Below are positions 26,107 to 34,423 of a stretch of DNA of 64,000 nt, piece after piece. This DNA is from Candidatus Hydrothermales bacterium (GTDB taxonomy: Bacteria > Hydrothermota > Hydrothermia > Hydrothermales > JAJRUZ01). Position 1 is the first letter of the stretch. Each line of letters starts with the position of its first letter. Where the stretch lies: the NCBI GenBank assembly GCA_039630235.1, contig JBCNVI010000001.1, forward strand, positions 283,086 through 347,085, written 5' to 3'. The notes under the pieces were generated by a model that worked only from the letters and a program-made list of their open reading frames with translations, was not told where the DNA came from and searched no databases. A program made the translations under genes and the position numbers.

Positions 26107-27305
26107 TAAGGACTTTTTTGAAAGGATTTCCAGTATTCTTTTAAATCACTTCTTTTGAGTGTATCAATTAAATAATCTGCAAACTCTGAGGTTGTAGCCC
26201 CTGTGGATCTACCTGTAATAACAACTTTTCTCTCATATTGCCCACAAATATCTAAAGCCATATCAAGCAAATCACCTTTTTCAACATAGCCAATGTGTCT
26301 TAAAAGCATTGCTGAAGCCCTTATAATACTTGAAGGATCTGCAAATTTTGCTCTTCCCTCCTCTACCATTCTTGGAGCAGAACCATGTATTGCTTCAAAC
26401 ATTGCGTATCTTTTACCCACATTTGCACTACCTGCCGTCCCAACACCACCTTGAAATTCAGCAGCCTCATCTGTCAGTATGTCTCCATACAAATTAGGCA
26501 TTACTAAAACTTGAAACTGTGTTCTTCTTTGCTTATCAATCAGTTTTGCTGACATAATGTCTACAAACCAATCGTCAGCTTCAATTTCAGGGTATTCCTT
26601 TGCAATTTCATAGAAAACTTTTAAGAACCTACCATCGGTTTTTTTAATCACATTGGCTTTTGTTACTGCGGTTACTCTCTTTTTGTTATTTTTTCTTGCA
26701 TACTCAAAGGCAAGTCTTATGATCCTTTCACTTCCTGGTGTAGTTATTACTTTGAAATCAATTGAAAGATCTTCAGTAACATCAATACCTTCACTTCCTA
26801 CGGCGTATAGATCTTCTGTGTTTTCTCTAAAAAAGATCCAATCGATTCCCTCTGACGGAACTCTTACAGGTCTTATATTAGCAAAAAGATCAAGTTCTTT
26901 TCTAAGTGCGACGTTTGCGCTTTCTATGTTAGGCCATGGATCGCCAGCTTTTGGTGTTGTGGTAGGTCCCTTTAAAAGCACATGGCATTTTTTTATTTCC
27001 TCAAGTACATCATCTGGAACTGCTTTACAGGCTTTTGCTCTATTTTCAATTGTTAATCCTTCTATTTTTCTAAACTCTACAATTTTGTTTTTCTCTTCTT
27101 CCTGCAATAAAAATTTTAATACTCTAAGGGCTTCATCTGTTATAAAAGGTCCAATTCCGTCTCCTCCTGCCACTCCTATTATGATTGGTCTTATTTTAGT
27201 GTAGTCAATCCAATCTTCTGCACTTTTAATTTTTTCAACTCTTTCTATTTGTTTTTTCAGGATTTCAGCAAACTTTTCCTGTGCTATCTTAATTTTATCT
27301 TCCAT
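26106..27305 (-). CDS. icd: Isocitrate dehydrogenase (isocitrate/isopropylmalate family)
   Basis: 399 residues. Substrate-site segment SANVALRKELDLFANIRPVR (about 130-150) and FRENTEDLYAVGSEG (about 158-172) identify the decarboxylating dehydrogenase family; metal-site aspartates fall in NLYGDILTDEAAEFQGGVG near 285. The enzyme oxidises isocitrate to 2-oxoglutarate; NAD versus NADP preference cannot be settled by eye. Position in one run with sucD supports a TCA-cycle role. A T-loop-like hairpin lies 23 nt before the start, inside the end of the lolA-like gene. Confidence 0.88.
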   Translation of the reverse strand: MEDKIKIAQEKFAEILKKQIERVEKIKSAEDWIDYTKIRPIIIGVAGGDGIGPFITDEALRVLKFLLQEEEKNKIVEFRKIEGLTIENRAKACKAVPDDVLEEIKKCHVLLKGPTTTPKAGDPWPNIESANVALRKELDLFANIRPVRVPSEGIDWIFFRENTEDLYAVGSEGIDVTEDLSIDFKVITTPGSERIIRLAFEYARKNNKKRVTAVTKANVIKKTDGRFLKVFYEIAKEYPEIEADDWFVDIMSAKLIDKQRRTQFQVLVMPNLYGDILTDEAAEFQGGVGTAGSANVGKRYAMFEAIHGSAPRMVEEGRAKFADPSSIIRASAMLLRHIGYVEKGDLLDMALDICGQYERKVVITGRSTGATTSEFADYLIDTLKRSDLKEYWKSFQKSP

Positions 27306-27314
27306 CTTACTTTT

Positions 27315-27878
27315 TTATTTTCTTTGATGGACTTGAACCTTAAAAAATATATCTTTACTAATAATAGGGTTAATCACAAAGTTTTTAAAAATTATTATAT
27401 ACTTTACGGAAAGATCTTTTGAAATGATATTCAGTCTAAAAGGTTTTTTGTTTTTATCTTCCATTAATACTTCAATAGTATCGTAAACTAGACTTGAATC
27501 TCTTCTTTCAAAAATATAAATTGAGGTATCGGCTTTAATTTTTCCTTCCTTTAGATTATAGAAATTTTCAAAATTAAGGAGGAAAAACTCTGGTAAATAA
27601 GGAGATGAGAAAATTTCTGACTCTTTTTTCTCTTCAAAATCGTATATGAAAACTCTATCTTTTCTTACGAATAAAATTTGTGAGTCAGGTTTTGTGATTG
27701 AAAATCTCAAGTAACCTTCTCTATTTGCCCACAAGGCTCCCTCAAACTCTCTTCTATCTTCATCTGAAATTAGAATTTCAGTAAATTCTGCATAAATTGT
27801 TTTAACATTATTAAGGTAATAATCGCTTATTTTTTGCCAACTTGAAAAAAATAAAATTAAGTGTAAGACTTTTATCAT
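27315..27878 (-). CDS. LolA-like outer-membrane lipoprotein carrier
   Basis: 187 residues with a hydrophobic signal-like N-terminus ([14 protein letters not shown]). The half-barrel pattern of LolA is visible: [12 protein letters not shown] near 25, [34 protein letters not shown] near 47-80, and late [27 protein letters not shown] (LolA: F.L.....). LolA ferries lipoproteins across the periplasm. A LolB or LolCDE partner is not in this window. The start ATG overlaps the sucD stop (ATGA). Confidence 0.72.
   Translation of the reverse strand: MIKVLHLILFFSSWQKISDYYLNNVKTIYAEFTEILISDEDRREFEGALWANREGYLRFSITKPDSQILFVRKDRVFIYDFEEKKESEIFSSPYLPEFFLLNFENFYNLKEGKIKADTSIYIFERRDSSLVYDTIEVLMEDKNKKPFRLNIISKDLSVKYIIIFKNFVINPIISKDIFFKVQVHQRK
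27328..27340 (-). promoter_or_regulatory. T-loop-like hairpin before icd
   Basis: On minus, AGG-TTCAAGT-CC with short stem, in the last codons of the lolA-like gene and 23 nt before the icd ATG at 27305. The stem is the weakest of the seven but the loop sequence is identical to the elements at 17623 and 43706. Confidence 0.4.
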
Positions 27879-28747
27879 CTAGATAGTCTATTTTTAACTA
27901 AAATTGCAACTTCAGAGGGTAAAGTTGCGACTGAAACATTAGCTTCCTCTAAGGCCTTTATTTTACTTTCAGCTGTTCCTTTTCCCCCTTCTATTATAGC
28001 TCCGGCGTGTCCCATTCTTTTCTCAGGTGGAGCTGTTCTGCCTGCTATAAAGGCTACAACAGGCTTTCTTACATTATGCTTTATGTACTCAGCCGCGTCT
28101 TCTTCGTCTGTCCCGCCTATTTCGCCAATTAAGACAATGCACTCTGTTTCATCATCTTTCTCGAACATCTCTAGTAAATCTATAAACCTTGTTCCAATAA
28201 TGGGGTCACCACCGATTCCAACAGCTGTGGATTGTCCCAAGTTATTATTAGACAAATGATATACTACTTCATATGTTAAAGTGCCGCTTCGTGAGATAAC
28301 TCCAACTGGTCCTTTTTTGAAAATATGGCCAGGCATAATTCCAACCTTTGCAATAGAGGGTGCTATTATGCCAGGGCAGTTTGGTCCTATTATTCTTACA
28401 TCTTTCCCTTTGATATAATCTAATATTTCAGCGGTATCCTGAGCTGGGATTCCCTCAGTGATTGTGACTATAAGTTTAATACCTGCGTCAATAGCCTCGT
28501 ACATTGCGTCTTTTGCAAAGGGGGCAGGGACAAAGATTATAGAGGTATTTGGGCCTTCTTTTTCTACAGCTTCAAGCACACTGTTAAATACCGGAATATC
28601 GCCCACCTTCTGTCCGCCTTTACCTGGAGTAACTCCAGCAACAACCTTTGTTCCGTACTCTTTCATTTTGACTGCGTGGAAAGAACCATCCCTTCCTGTA
28701 ATTCCTTGAACTAAAACTCTTGTGTCATAGGATAGTAATATTGCCAT
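27875..28747 (-). CDS. sucD: Succinyl-CoA synthetase alpha subunit
   Basis: 290 residues, normal length. CoA-binding Rossmann start [15 protein letters not shown] (residues 11-25), [21 protein letters not shown] near 122-132, and the phosphorylated histidine in MGHAGAI near 246. It converts succinyl-CoA and ADP/GDP to succinate and NTP. The usual partner sucC is not adjacent. GGGAGGAG lies just upstream of the ATG. Partial, decayed copies of its 5' half occur at 29420-29700 and about 30440-30560, marking tandem duplications of this locus. Confidence 0.95.
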   Translation of the reverse strand: MAILLSYDTRVLVQGITGRDGSFHAVKMKEYGTKVVAGVTPGKGGQKVGDIPVFNSVLEAVEKEGPNTSIIFVPAPFAKDAMYEAIDAGIKLIVTITEGIPAQDTAEILDYIKGKDVRIIGPNCPGIIAPSIAKVGIMPGHIFKKGPVGVISRSGTLTYEVVYHLSNNNLGQSTAVGIGGDPIIGTRFIDLLEMFEKDDETECIVLIGEIGGTDEEDAAEYIKHNVRKPVVAFIAGRTAPPEKRMGHAGAIIEGGKGTAESKIKALEEANVSVATLPSEVAILVKNRLSR

Positions 28748-28819
28748 TTTTATACTCCTCCCTTAAAGATTTTTTAATTATAAGATTTATGCGCATTTAA
28801 AGAAAATTTAATTCAGAAG

Positions 28820-28825
28820 TATAAT
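28820..28825 (+). promoter_or_regulatory. -10 box just before the first envelope paralogue
   Basis: TATAAT ends 5 nt before the ATG at 28831, giving a predicted start site at or next to the start codon (leaderless). The same arrangement is preserved before the two paralogues downstream. Confidence 0.6.
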
Positions 28826-28830
28826 ATGTT

Positions 28831-29418
28831 ATGAAAAAGATAATTACACCTTTGCCCTTTTTGATCTACTATTGCATAGCACCTTTAAATTATGACAAAG
28901 TAGCAATTAATAAGGGTGTTAACTATTATCTTGGTGTAGAAGGATTCTATGCCAAAGGCAAATACACTGTGCCAGCTTGTAATGGTTCTCCATATATGGA
29001 TTTCCAAGGTTATGGAGCCATAGGTACCGGGGGAGTTTACTATGGATTTTCTAAGAGAGTTGCTATAGGAGTCGAAGTTTCAGGAGGAGCTATATTACCT
29101 ACTGTAGAAGAATGCAATATTACTTTCTTTCCCTTAGGTTATGCATTCTTAAAATTTTCCCATTCCTTTTCTGATAACATATTAGCATTAAAAATTGGTG
29201 CCTGTTATCCTAACTATTTTAAAGCCGGATTTCTTTCAAGTTTACCTAATTCTGAAAAATTTTGTTTTTCTTATTTCTGGGCTTTCCCATATCTACACTC
29301 ATTTGATATAAACATATTAATAGCAAAAAATTTTGTTCTAGCAACTGGTCTTTCCTGTTTCGGAGCAGGTAAGATGTTCTTAGCCACCTTTAAATTGGGT
29401 TTATCATTTAGAAAATAA
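28831..29418 (+). CDS. Small envelope protein, paralogue 1 of 3
   Basis: 195 residues, family not recognised. N-terminus MKKIITPLPFLIYYCIAPL is a signal peptide with a cysteine at 15 (shared by all three copies), possibly a non-standard lipoprotein site. The rest alternates aromatic and glycine-rich strands (YYLGVEGFYAKGKY; GTGGVYYGFSKRVAIGVEV; ATFKLGLSFRK with a final charged/aromatic end), as expected for a small outer-membrane beta-barrel; that is inference. About half of its residues match the two copies at 29771 and 30613. Confidence 0.7.
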   Translation: MKKIITPLPFLIYYCIAPLNYDKVAINKGVNYYLGVEGFYAKGKYTVPACNGSPYMDFQGYGAIGTGGVYYGFSKRVAIGVEVSGGAILPTVEECNITFFPLGYAFLKFSHSFSDNILALKIGACYPNYFKAGFLSSLPNSEKFCFSYFWAFPYLHSFDINILIAKNFVLATGLSCFGAGKMFLATFKLGLSFRK

Positions 29419-29700
29419 GGAACAAGATTTCATCAGTAGGTCCCTTCAAAGGCAGAATAGTAAAAATAGTTGATAAACGGACATGACAGTTTGAACCTCT
29501 AATTATTATATCTTTCACTTTGACATATTCTAGCATTTCAACCATATCTTGAGCTGGTATTCCCTTAGTGATCTTAAGTATAAGTTTAATACCTGCATCT
29601 ATAGCCTCATACATTGCATCCTTTGTAAAGGGCACAGGAATGAAAATTATTGAATATTCGGTCCTTTTGACTATGCGAGAAGAACTATCTCTTTTAGATT
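29419..29700 (-). pseudogene. Debris of M23 peptidase gene and of sucD
   Basis: Right after paralogue 1 the plus strand (about 29421-29482) reads GTRFH and GPFKGRIVKIVDK, matching GTRFH and SPFKGKIVKVVDK of the M23 gene at 31354. Then on minus (29640-29490) comes [18 protein letters not shown] and GIPAQDMVEMLEYVK, matching sucD residues about 75-110, followed by traces of the sucD 5' end with internal deletions. The minus frame of 75 codons is not a gene. Confidence 0.8.
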
Positions 29701-29758
29701 AAACTTATAATTTGCATTGATATAAAATTGAAATTCGACAAATTTTAGAAACATAAAG

Positions 29759-29764
29759 TATAAT
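29759..29764 (+). promoter_or_regulatory. -10 box just before the second envelope paralogue
   Basis: TATAAT, 6 nt before the ATG at 29771; leaderless arrangement as in the other copies. Confidence 0.55.
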
Positions 29765-29770
29765 ATAATC

Positions 29771-30370
29771 ATGAAAAAGCTAATTATATCTCTACCTTTT
29801 CTGATTTACTATTGTATAGCACCCTTAAATCATGATAAAGCAGCAATTAATAAGGGTGCTAATTATTATCTTGGTGCAGAAGGGGTCTACGCCCAGGGCA
29901 AATATACTGAAGCAGGTTGTGGTTATACAGCTATTAGGGATTTCGAATATTATGGATTAACAGCAACTGGAGGAGCTTACTATGGATTTTCTAAAAATAT
30001 TGCCATAGGAGCTGAGGCCTCCTTAGCAAGTGGATTATTTATTTCTGAAGGCGAGAGGGCTATAGCTTCACTCTATAATTCAAGTTATGCATTTTTAAAA
30101 TTTGCCTTTCTATTTCCTTTTGGCATATTAGCATTTAAACCTGGAGTAAGTTTTCCTCAAATTTTTAAAATAGGAGTCCTTCTTGGAATACCTAATCCTG
30201 AAAAATTTACTCTTTCCTATTTCTGGGCTTACCCACAGTTTAATACACTTAGTATAAACATATTGGTAAGAGAGAATCTTGCTCTATCCACTGGTTTTTC
30301 CAGCATCAGATTCAATGGGGAGGACCATTCAACGAATTTTCACTTGGGGATCACATTTATTAGAAAATAG
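29771..30370 (+). CDS. Small envelope protein, paralogue 2 of 3
   Basis: 199 residues, closely similar to the genes at 28831 and 30613: same leader (PFLIYYCIAPLNHDKAAINKG), same central GGAYYGFSKNIAIGAEAS and FSYFWAYPQFNT-like block (here LSYFWAYPQFNTLSINIL). Likely a small beta-barrel or surface lipoprotein of unknown function. The most variable part is the stretch after residue 45 and around 85-100, which would be loops. The copy arose by tandem duplication that also carried part of sucD. Confidence 0.7.
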   Translation: MKKLIISLPFLIYYCIAPLNHDKAAINKGANYYLGAEGVYAQGKYTEAGCGYTAIRDFEYYGLTATGGAYYGFSKNIAIGAEASLASGLFISEGERAIASLYNSSYAFLKFAFLFPFGILAFKPGVSFPQIFKIGVLLGIPNPEKFTLSYFWAYPQFNTLSINILVRENLALSTGFSSIRFNGEDHSTNFHLGITFIRK

Positions 30371-30601
30371 AAAGACCCTTTTTATTTTTTCACAGACCCC
30401 TCTTGATCGCGACTCCGTAAGTTTAACATCTACAGATTAGTAGTTTCGTCACTGTGTCTTTAATAAAGGGAGCAGAGACAAAAATTATCAAAGTGCCTTC
30501 AAACTCTCTTTTTCCCAGCCTCGAACGCACTGCTAGATACCAGAGTTATCACCAATAGATTTGTACCAGTACAGATTTGAAATTCAACAAATTTTAAAAG
30601 G
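30371..30601 (-). pseudogene. Second, more decayed sucD fragment
   Basis: Between paralogues 2 and 3 the plus-strand text around 30455-30560 (AAAGGGAGCAGAGACAAAAA, then TAGATACCAGAGTTATCACC) aligns with sucD at about 28505-28605 (AAAGGGGGCAGGGACAAAGA, TAAATACCGGAATATCGCCC). Frame is lost. No other gene is present in the gap. Confidence 0.7.
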
Positions 30602-30607
30602 TATAAT
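30602..30607 (+). promoter_or_regulatory. -10 box just before the third envelope paralogue
   Basis: TATAAT, 5 nt before the ATG at 30613; leaderless arrangement. Confidence 0.55.
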
Positions 30608-30612
30608 ATATC

Positions 30613-31209
30613 ATGAGGAAGATAATTGTATCCCTACCCTTTTTGGCCTACTATTGTGTAGCGCCCCTGAATTACGATAAGGCAGCGACCAACAAGGGTG
30701 CTAACTTTTATTTTGGTGCAGAGGGATTTTATGCTAAGGGTACATATACTGAATCATCAAACTGTCAAACTACTATTAAAGATTTTAAGTACTATGGAGG
30801 TATAGTTACGGGAGGAGCTTACTACGGATTTTCCAAAAACGTTGCCATAGGAGCTGAAGCTTCCCTGGGAGCTGGGCTATATCTTGAAGACAGTAAAGGT
30901 AAGTTTCTTCCCTTTAATGTGGGCTATTCTTTCTTAAAACTTTCATTTCCGTTTTCTGATGGCATACTAGCATTTAAAGCTGGTCCAAGTTTTCCAAGCC
31001 TTGTTAAAATCGGAGTTATCGTAGGCGTGCCTAATCCCGAAAAGTCGAGCTTTTCCTATTTTTGGGCCTACCCACTTTTTAACACATTTAGTATAAGTAT
31101 GCAAATAAAGGAAAATTTATTTTTACTAATCGGCTTTTCACAGAACAAATACGGAGAAGAATATGACCGCTCAACAAATTTTAACATAGGAATTTCTGTT
31201 AGAAGATGA
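30613..31209 (+). CDS. Small envelope protein, paralogue 3 of 3
   Basis: 198 residues. Shares PFLAYYCVAPLNYDKAATNKG, GGAYYGFSKNVAIGAEASLGAGL, a PNPEKSSFSYFWAYPLFNTFSI block and a final strand FNIGISVRR with the two upstream copies. Same interpretation: exported, probably membrane-embedded barrel, function unknown. Divergence among the copies is concentrated in presumed loops (residues 45-55, 90-100, 175-185), which would suit surface-exposed variation. A hairpin terminator candidate follows at 31233-31265. Confidence 0.7.
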   Translation: MRKIIVSLPFLAYYCVAPLNYDKAATNKGANFYFGAEGFYAKGTYTESSNCQTTIKDFKYYGGIVTGGAYYGFSKNVAIGAEASLGAGLYLEDSKGKFLPFNVGYSFLKLSFPFSDGILAFKAGPSFPSLVKIGVIVGVPNPEKSSFSYFWAYPLFNTFSISMQIKENLFLLIGFSQNKYGEEYDRSTNFNIGISVRR

Positions 31210-31232
31210 AAAAGATAAAGATTTAAAAATGC

Positions 31233-31265
31233 GAGAGCCTATACTCTACTCAATAGAGTTCTCTC
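31233..31265 (+). terminator. Hairpin after the paralogue cluster
   Basis: Inner stem ACTCTA/TAGAGT with a 5-nt loop, extended by GAGAG/CTCTC beyond a small internal loop; followed by TTATTG rather than a full T-run. Likely ends the transcript of the third paralogue. Confidence 0.45.
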
Positions 31266-31353
31266 TTATTGAAATCATGAGTAACAGATACTTACCAAAT
31301 TTCACCGAATCAAAATCTGACCTTTACTCAGTAGGAAAAAATTGAAATCTTAG

Positions 31354-32961
31354 ATGATATATCTTTTACTTTTTTCGCAGGTATTAACTTCTTCATTCTT
31401 AGAAAATAGGGGAACGAGGTTTCATTTAGGTATAGACATCTCAACAGATAGAAAGGTGGGTATTCCTATAGTAAGCCCCTTCAAGGGTAAGATAGTAAAA
31501 GTAGTGGATAAATGGAGGGGATACGGAAAGGCTCTCTACATAGAAAATAGCGAAAATTTCATTTATGTGTACGTCCATCTGAACGGATTTAAAAGAGATA
31601 TCGAAGAGTATATTTACTACGAGAAGAAAAAAATTAAAAAAAACGAAATAGAGATAAATACGAATATAGAATTAAATGAAAATGATACTATAGGGTACTC
31701 GGGAAACACCTCTACGGCAATTCCTCATATACACCTTGAAGTAAGAAGAAAGCTTAACAAAGCTTTAAACCCCCTATTTTTCCATGAAGTAGTAGACACT
31801 GTAAAACCTGTCATAGAAAAAATAAAAATTTATCCACTCGGAAAAACTTTAGTTTATTCTAGCTTTTTACCGGTTGAGCTAAAGAGACCTTTCCCAGAAA
31901 CACTAAAGATTACCTCTGACTTTTTCTTATGGATATCTGCCTTTGATCTTCAGAAAAGAAACTCAGATAAAATGAGTATCTATTCTTTAAAAGTCTTTTG
32001 GGGAGACTCACTAATCTGCGAATTAAAATACGACAGTATAGATATTGATAAAAATTTTCTTGCAAGAGCCCTTTATACAGAAACAGGAGGTCCTCTATCA
32101 GAAAGTTTTATCCATCCTATTTTATCAGATGAGGCATTTTGGAAAGGAAACACTTTTATAAATTTAGAAACTGATAATATAAAACCCCTTAGAATATTTG
32201 TATACGATTTTAAGAGCAATAGTGACTCCGTAAGAATATTTATTAAAAAAGAAATTGATAAAAATAAAAAAATCAAAAGAAAAAAGGGAATTTATTTTGT
32301 TTTTGATGGTATGGTAATAGTCGATTCAGTGGAAAGAAAGATTTTTTTGGAACCAGGACAATCAGGTAAAATTTTTGATTATATTTACGTATTCCCCTTA
32401 CCTGAAAAAAACTATCATGTAAAACTAGAAAAATTTGAGTTAACATTACCACAAAATTTTCAATTCTTTCCTTATCCCATATTTTTAAAAGAAAAAGAAG
32501 AGACCCTCCTTGTCTACTCTGCCGAAGTTCTCTTTAAAAATCCCATAAAAGTAAAGGTTAAAAATAAAAAAGATAAAGAAATAATTTTAAGATCACGAGG
32601 ATATAGAACCTCCCCTAAATTTTTAACTTCGGATTCAATCTTCGAAATTTACTCATGGGGCAAATATTTCATAGCAGTTGACACAGTTAAACCTGTAATT
32701 GTAGGCAAAAAGAATTTATACGTTAATCCCTCTAAACTTGAAATTAAATTCATAGTTAAAGATAATTTTTCATTAAAAGATATTGAATTTTACATCGACG
32801 AGGAGTGGGAACCCGTTAGCTATAACTCATCAACCAAAGTGGCAAAAATCAGAGTCTATAGAAAAATCGAAAAAAAAGAAAGTAACTTTAAACTAATAGC
32901 TAAAGACTTCTCGGGAAATATAAATGAAATAACAGGTAAACTAATCTACATAAAAAAATAA
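31354..32961 (+). CDS. M23-family peptidase (LytM-like)
   Basis: 535 residues with a short hydrophobic leader (MIYLLLFSQVLTSSF). Zinc ligands of the LytM/lysostaphin fold are kept: His24 and Asp28 in HLGID, and His127 in PHIHLEV, with His125 and His75 (YVHLNG) as the other active-site histidines; the glycine-rich turn GYSGNTST is also present. It should cut peptidoglycan cross-links in the periplasm. Unusually the catalytic domain is N-terminal and followed by about 390 residues of beta-rich sequence of unknown role, ending in an Ig-like stretch. A decayed piece of this gene is found at about 29421-29482. Confidence 0.82.
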   Translation: MIYLLLFSQVLTSSFLENRGTRFHLGIDISTDRKVGIPIVSPFKGKIVKVVDKWRGYGKALYIENSENFIYVYVHLNGFKRDIEEYIYYEKKKIKKNEIEINTNIELNENDTIGYSGNTSTAIPHIHLEVRRKLNKALNPLFFHEVVDTVKPVIEKIKIYPLGKTLVYSSFLPVELKRPFPETLKITSDFFLWISAFDLQKRNSDKMSIYSLKVFWGDSLICELKYDSIDIDKNFLARALYTETGGPLSESFIHPILSDEAFWKGNTFINLETDNIKPLRIFVYDFKSNSDSVRIFIKKEIDKNKKIKRKKGIYFVFDGMVIVDSVERKIFLEPGQSGKIFDYIYVFPLPEKNYHVKLEKFELTLPQNFQFFPYPIFLKEKEETLLVYSAEVLFKNPIKVKVKNKKDKEIILRSRGYRTSPKFLTSDSIFEIYSWGKYFIAVDTVKPVIVGKKNLYVNPSKLEIKFIVKDNFSLKDIEFYIDEEWEPVSYNSSTKVAKIRVYRKIEKKESNFKLIAKDFSGNINEITGKLIYIKK

Positions 32962-33036
32962 TCTACATAAAAAACAATTTGAATAAACGCATAAAAGAAA
33001 CTTATAATAAACTTCCGTTATAAGGCCTCACCGAAA

Positions 33037-34422
33037 ATGGGAAAAAAGAAATCTCACATCTCTGTCGCAGAGCTTTTAAAACCAGAAGTAAGGGAATTAA
33101 TAAAGAAAAAAAATTATAAAGAATTAAAAACAGCAATAGTTAACTTTGAACCCGCAGATATAGCTGAATTGCTCCAAGAGCTAAACAAAGAAGAGGCAAT
33201 TTCAATCTTTTTAATGTTACCAAAAGATTTAAAAACCGAGGTATTCTCAGAACTTACAAGTAGTTTTCAAGAAGAAATTATAAAGGGCCTTAAAGAAGAA
33301 GAAATAAAAGTTATACTTTCAGAGCTCTCACCAGACGACAGAACCTCACTTTTTGAAGAACTTTCTCCCTCTTTAACAAGAAAACTATTAAATTTACTTA
33401 CACCTGAAGAAAGAAAAGAAGCCCTAACCCTTTTAGGTTATCCCAGGGGAAGCGTAGGAAGACTTATGACCCCAGATTATGTAGCCTTGAAAAAGGATCT
33501 TACAATCAAAAAAGCGATTGAACATATAAGAAAAAACGGTATAGACGCAGAAACAATTAACATGATATATGTGGTTGATGAAGATTGGCGACTACTCGAT
33601 GATATTCCCCTAAGAAAAATCATACTTGCTGATCCAAACGATAAAATAGAATCTCTCATGGACTTTAACTTCATCTCAATAACTCCCTATGAGGATCAAG
33701 AAAAAGCAGCACACATCATGAGAAAGTATAACTTGATATCTTTACCAGTAGTTGATAGTGAGAATCACCTCTTAGGAATAGTTACTGTGGATGATATAAT
33801 GGACGTAATGGAAGAGGAGCAAACTGAGGATATAGCAAAAATCTCTGCTATACATCCAGAAACTATTGGTCTTGAGTTAATGACAAAAATTAAGGAAATT
33901 CCGATAAAAAAATTGTATAGAAGTAGAATCGGTTGGCTCCTATTTTTACTTTTTATAAACCTTATAACAGGTGGAATAATTCAAAGATTCGAGGATACCA
34001 TCGCAAAATACATTGTGCTTGTTACGTTCTTACCTGTCCTTATTGATACTGCTGGAAACGCTGGATCTCAATCTGCAACACTTGTAATAAGAGCCATGGC
34101 ACTAAAAACTGTTGAATTTAAAGATTTCTTCTACTTGATCCTTAAGGAAATTCTAATTTCATCTGCTTTAGGATTAACACTAGGCTTAGGAATATCTTTA
34201 ATTGGTCTTTTTAGGAGTCAATCTTTAATCATAACCTTATGTATTGGTGCTTCTATGATTATAAATGTGCTAGTTGGAAGTTTAGTTGGTTTATCATTAC
34301 CTTTTATACTCACAAAACTAAGAAAGGATCCGGCTTCGGCTAGTGCACCACTTGTTACAACAATTGCTGATATTTTAGGGACTCTCTCGTATCTCCTTTT
34401 AGCATCAATTTTACTAAAGTAA
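33037..34422 (+). CDS. mgtE: Magnesium transporter MgtE
   Basis: 461 residues, standard. N-terminal superhelical MgtE_N domain (about 20-125: ELLQELNKEEAISIFLMLP, LFEELSPSLTRKLLNLL), two CBS domains (about 140-260: LMTPDYVALKKDLTIKKAI; LISLPVVDSENHLLGIVTVDDI), a plug helix, and five transmembrane helices from about 290 (WLLFLLFINLITGGIIQRFE; DTAGNAGSQSATLVIRAMAL, the pore signature). It imports magnesium and is gated by magnesium binding to the cytosolic domains. I looked for an M-box riboswitch upstream and the gap is too short and lacks one. Converges on smc with 1 nt between stops. Confidence 0.95.
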   Translation: MGKKKSHISVAELLKPEVRELIKKKNYKELKTAIVNFEPADIAELLQELNKEEAISIFLMLPKDLKTEVFSELTSSFQEEIIKGLKEEEIKVILSELSPDDRTSLFEELSPSLTRKLLNLLTPEERKEALTLLGYPRGSVGRLMTPDYVALKKDLTIKKAIEHIRKNGIDAETINMIYVVDEDWRLLDDIPLRKIILADPNDKIESLMDFNFISITPYEDQEKAAHIMRKYNLISLPVVDSENHLLGIVTVDDIMDVMEEEQTEDIAKISAIHPETIGLELMTKIKEIPIKKLYRSRIGWLLFLLFINLITGGIIQRFEDTIAKYIVLVTFLPVLIDTAGNAGSQSATLVIRAMALKTVEFKDFFYLILKEILISSALGLTLGLGISLIGLFRSQSLIITLCIGASMIINVLVGSLVGLSLPFILTKLRKDPASASAPLVTTIADILGTLSYLLLASILLK

Positions 34423-34423
34423 T

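Noticed and set aside
29408-29635. Minus-strand frame of 75 codons
   Set aside because: It is a decayed copy of an internal sucD segment without start signals, not a gene.
32962-33036. M-box magnesium riboswitch before mgtE
   Set aside because: Only 75 nt are available and no matching conserved segments are visible.
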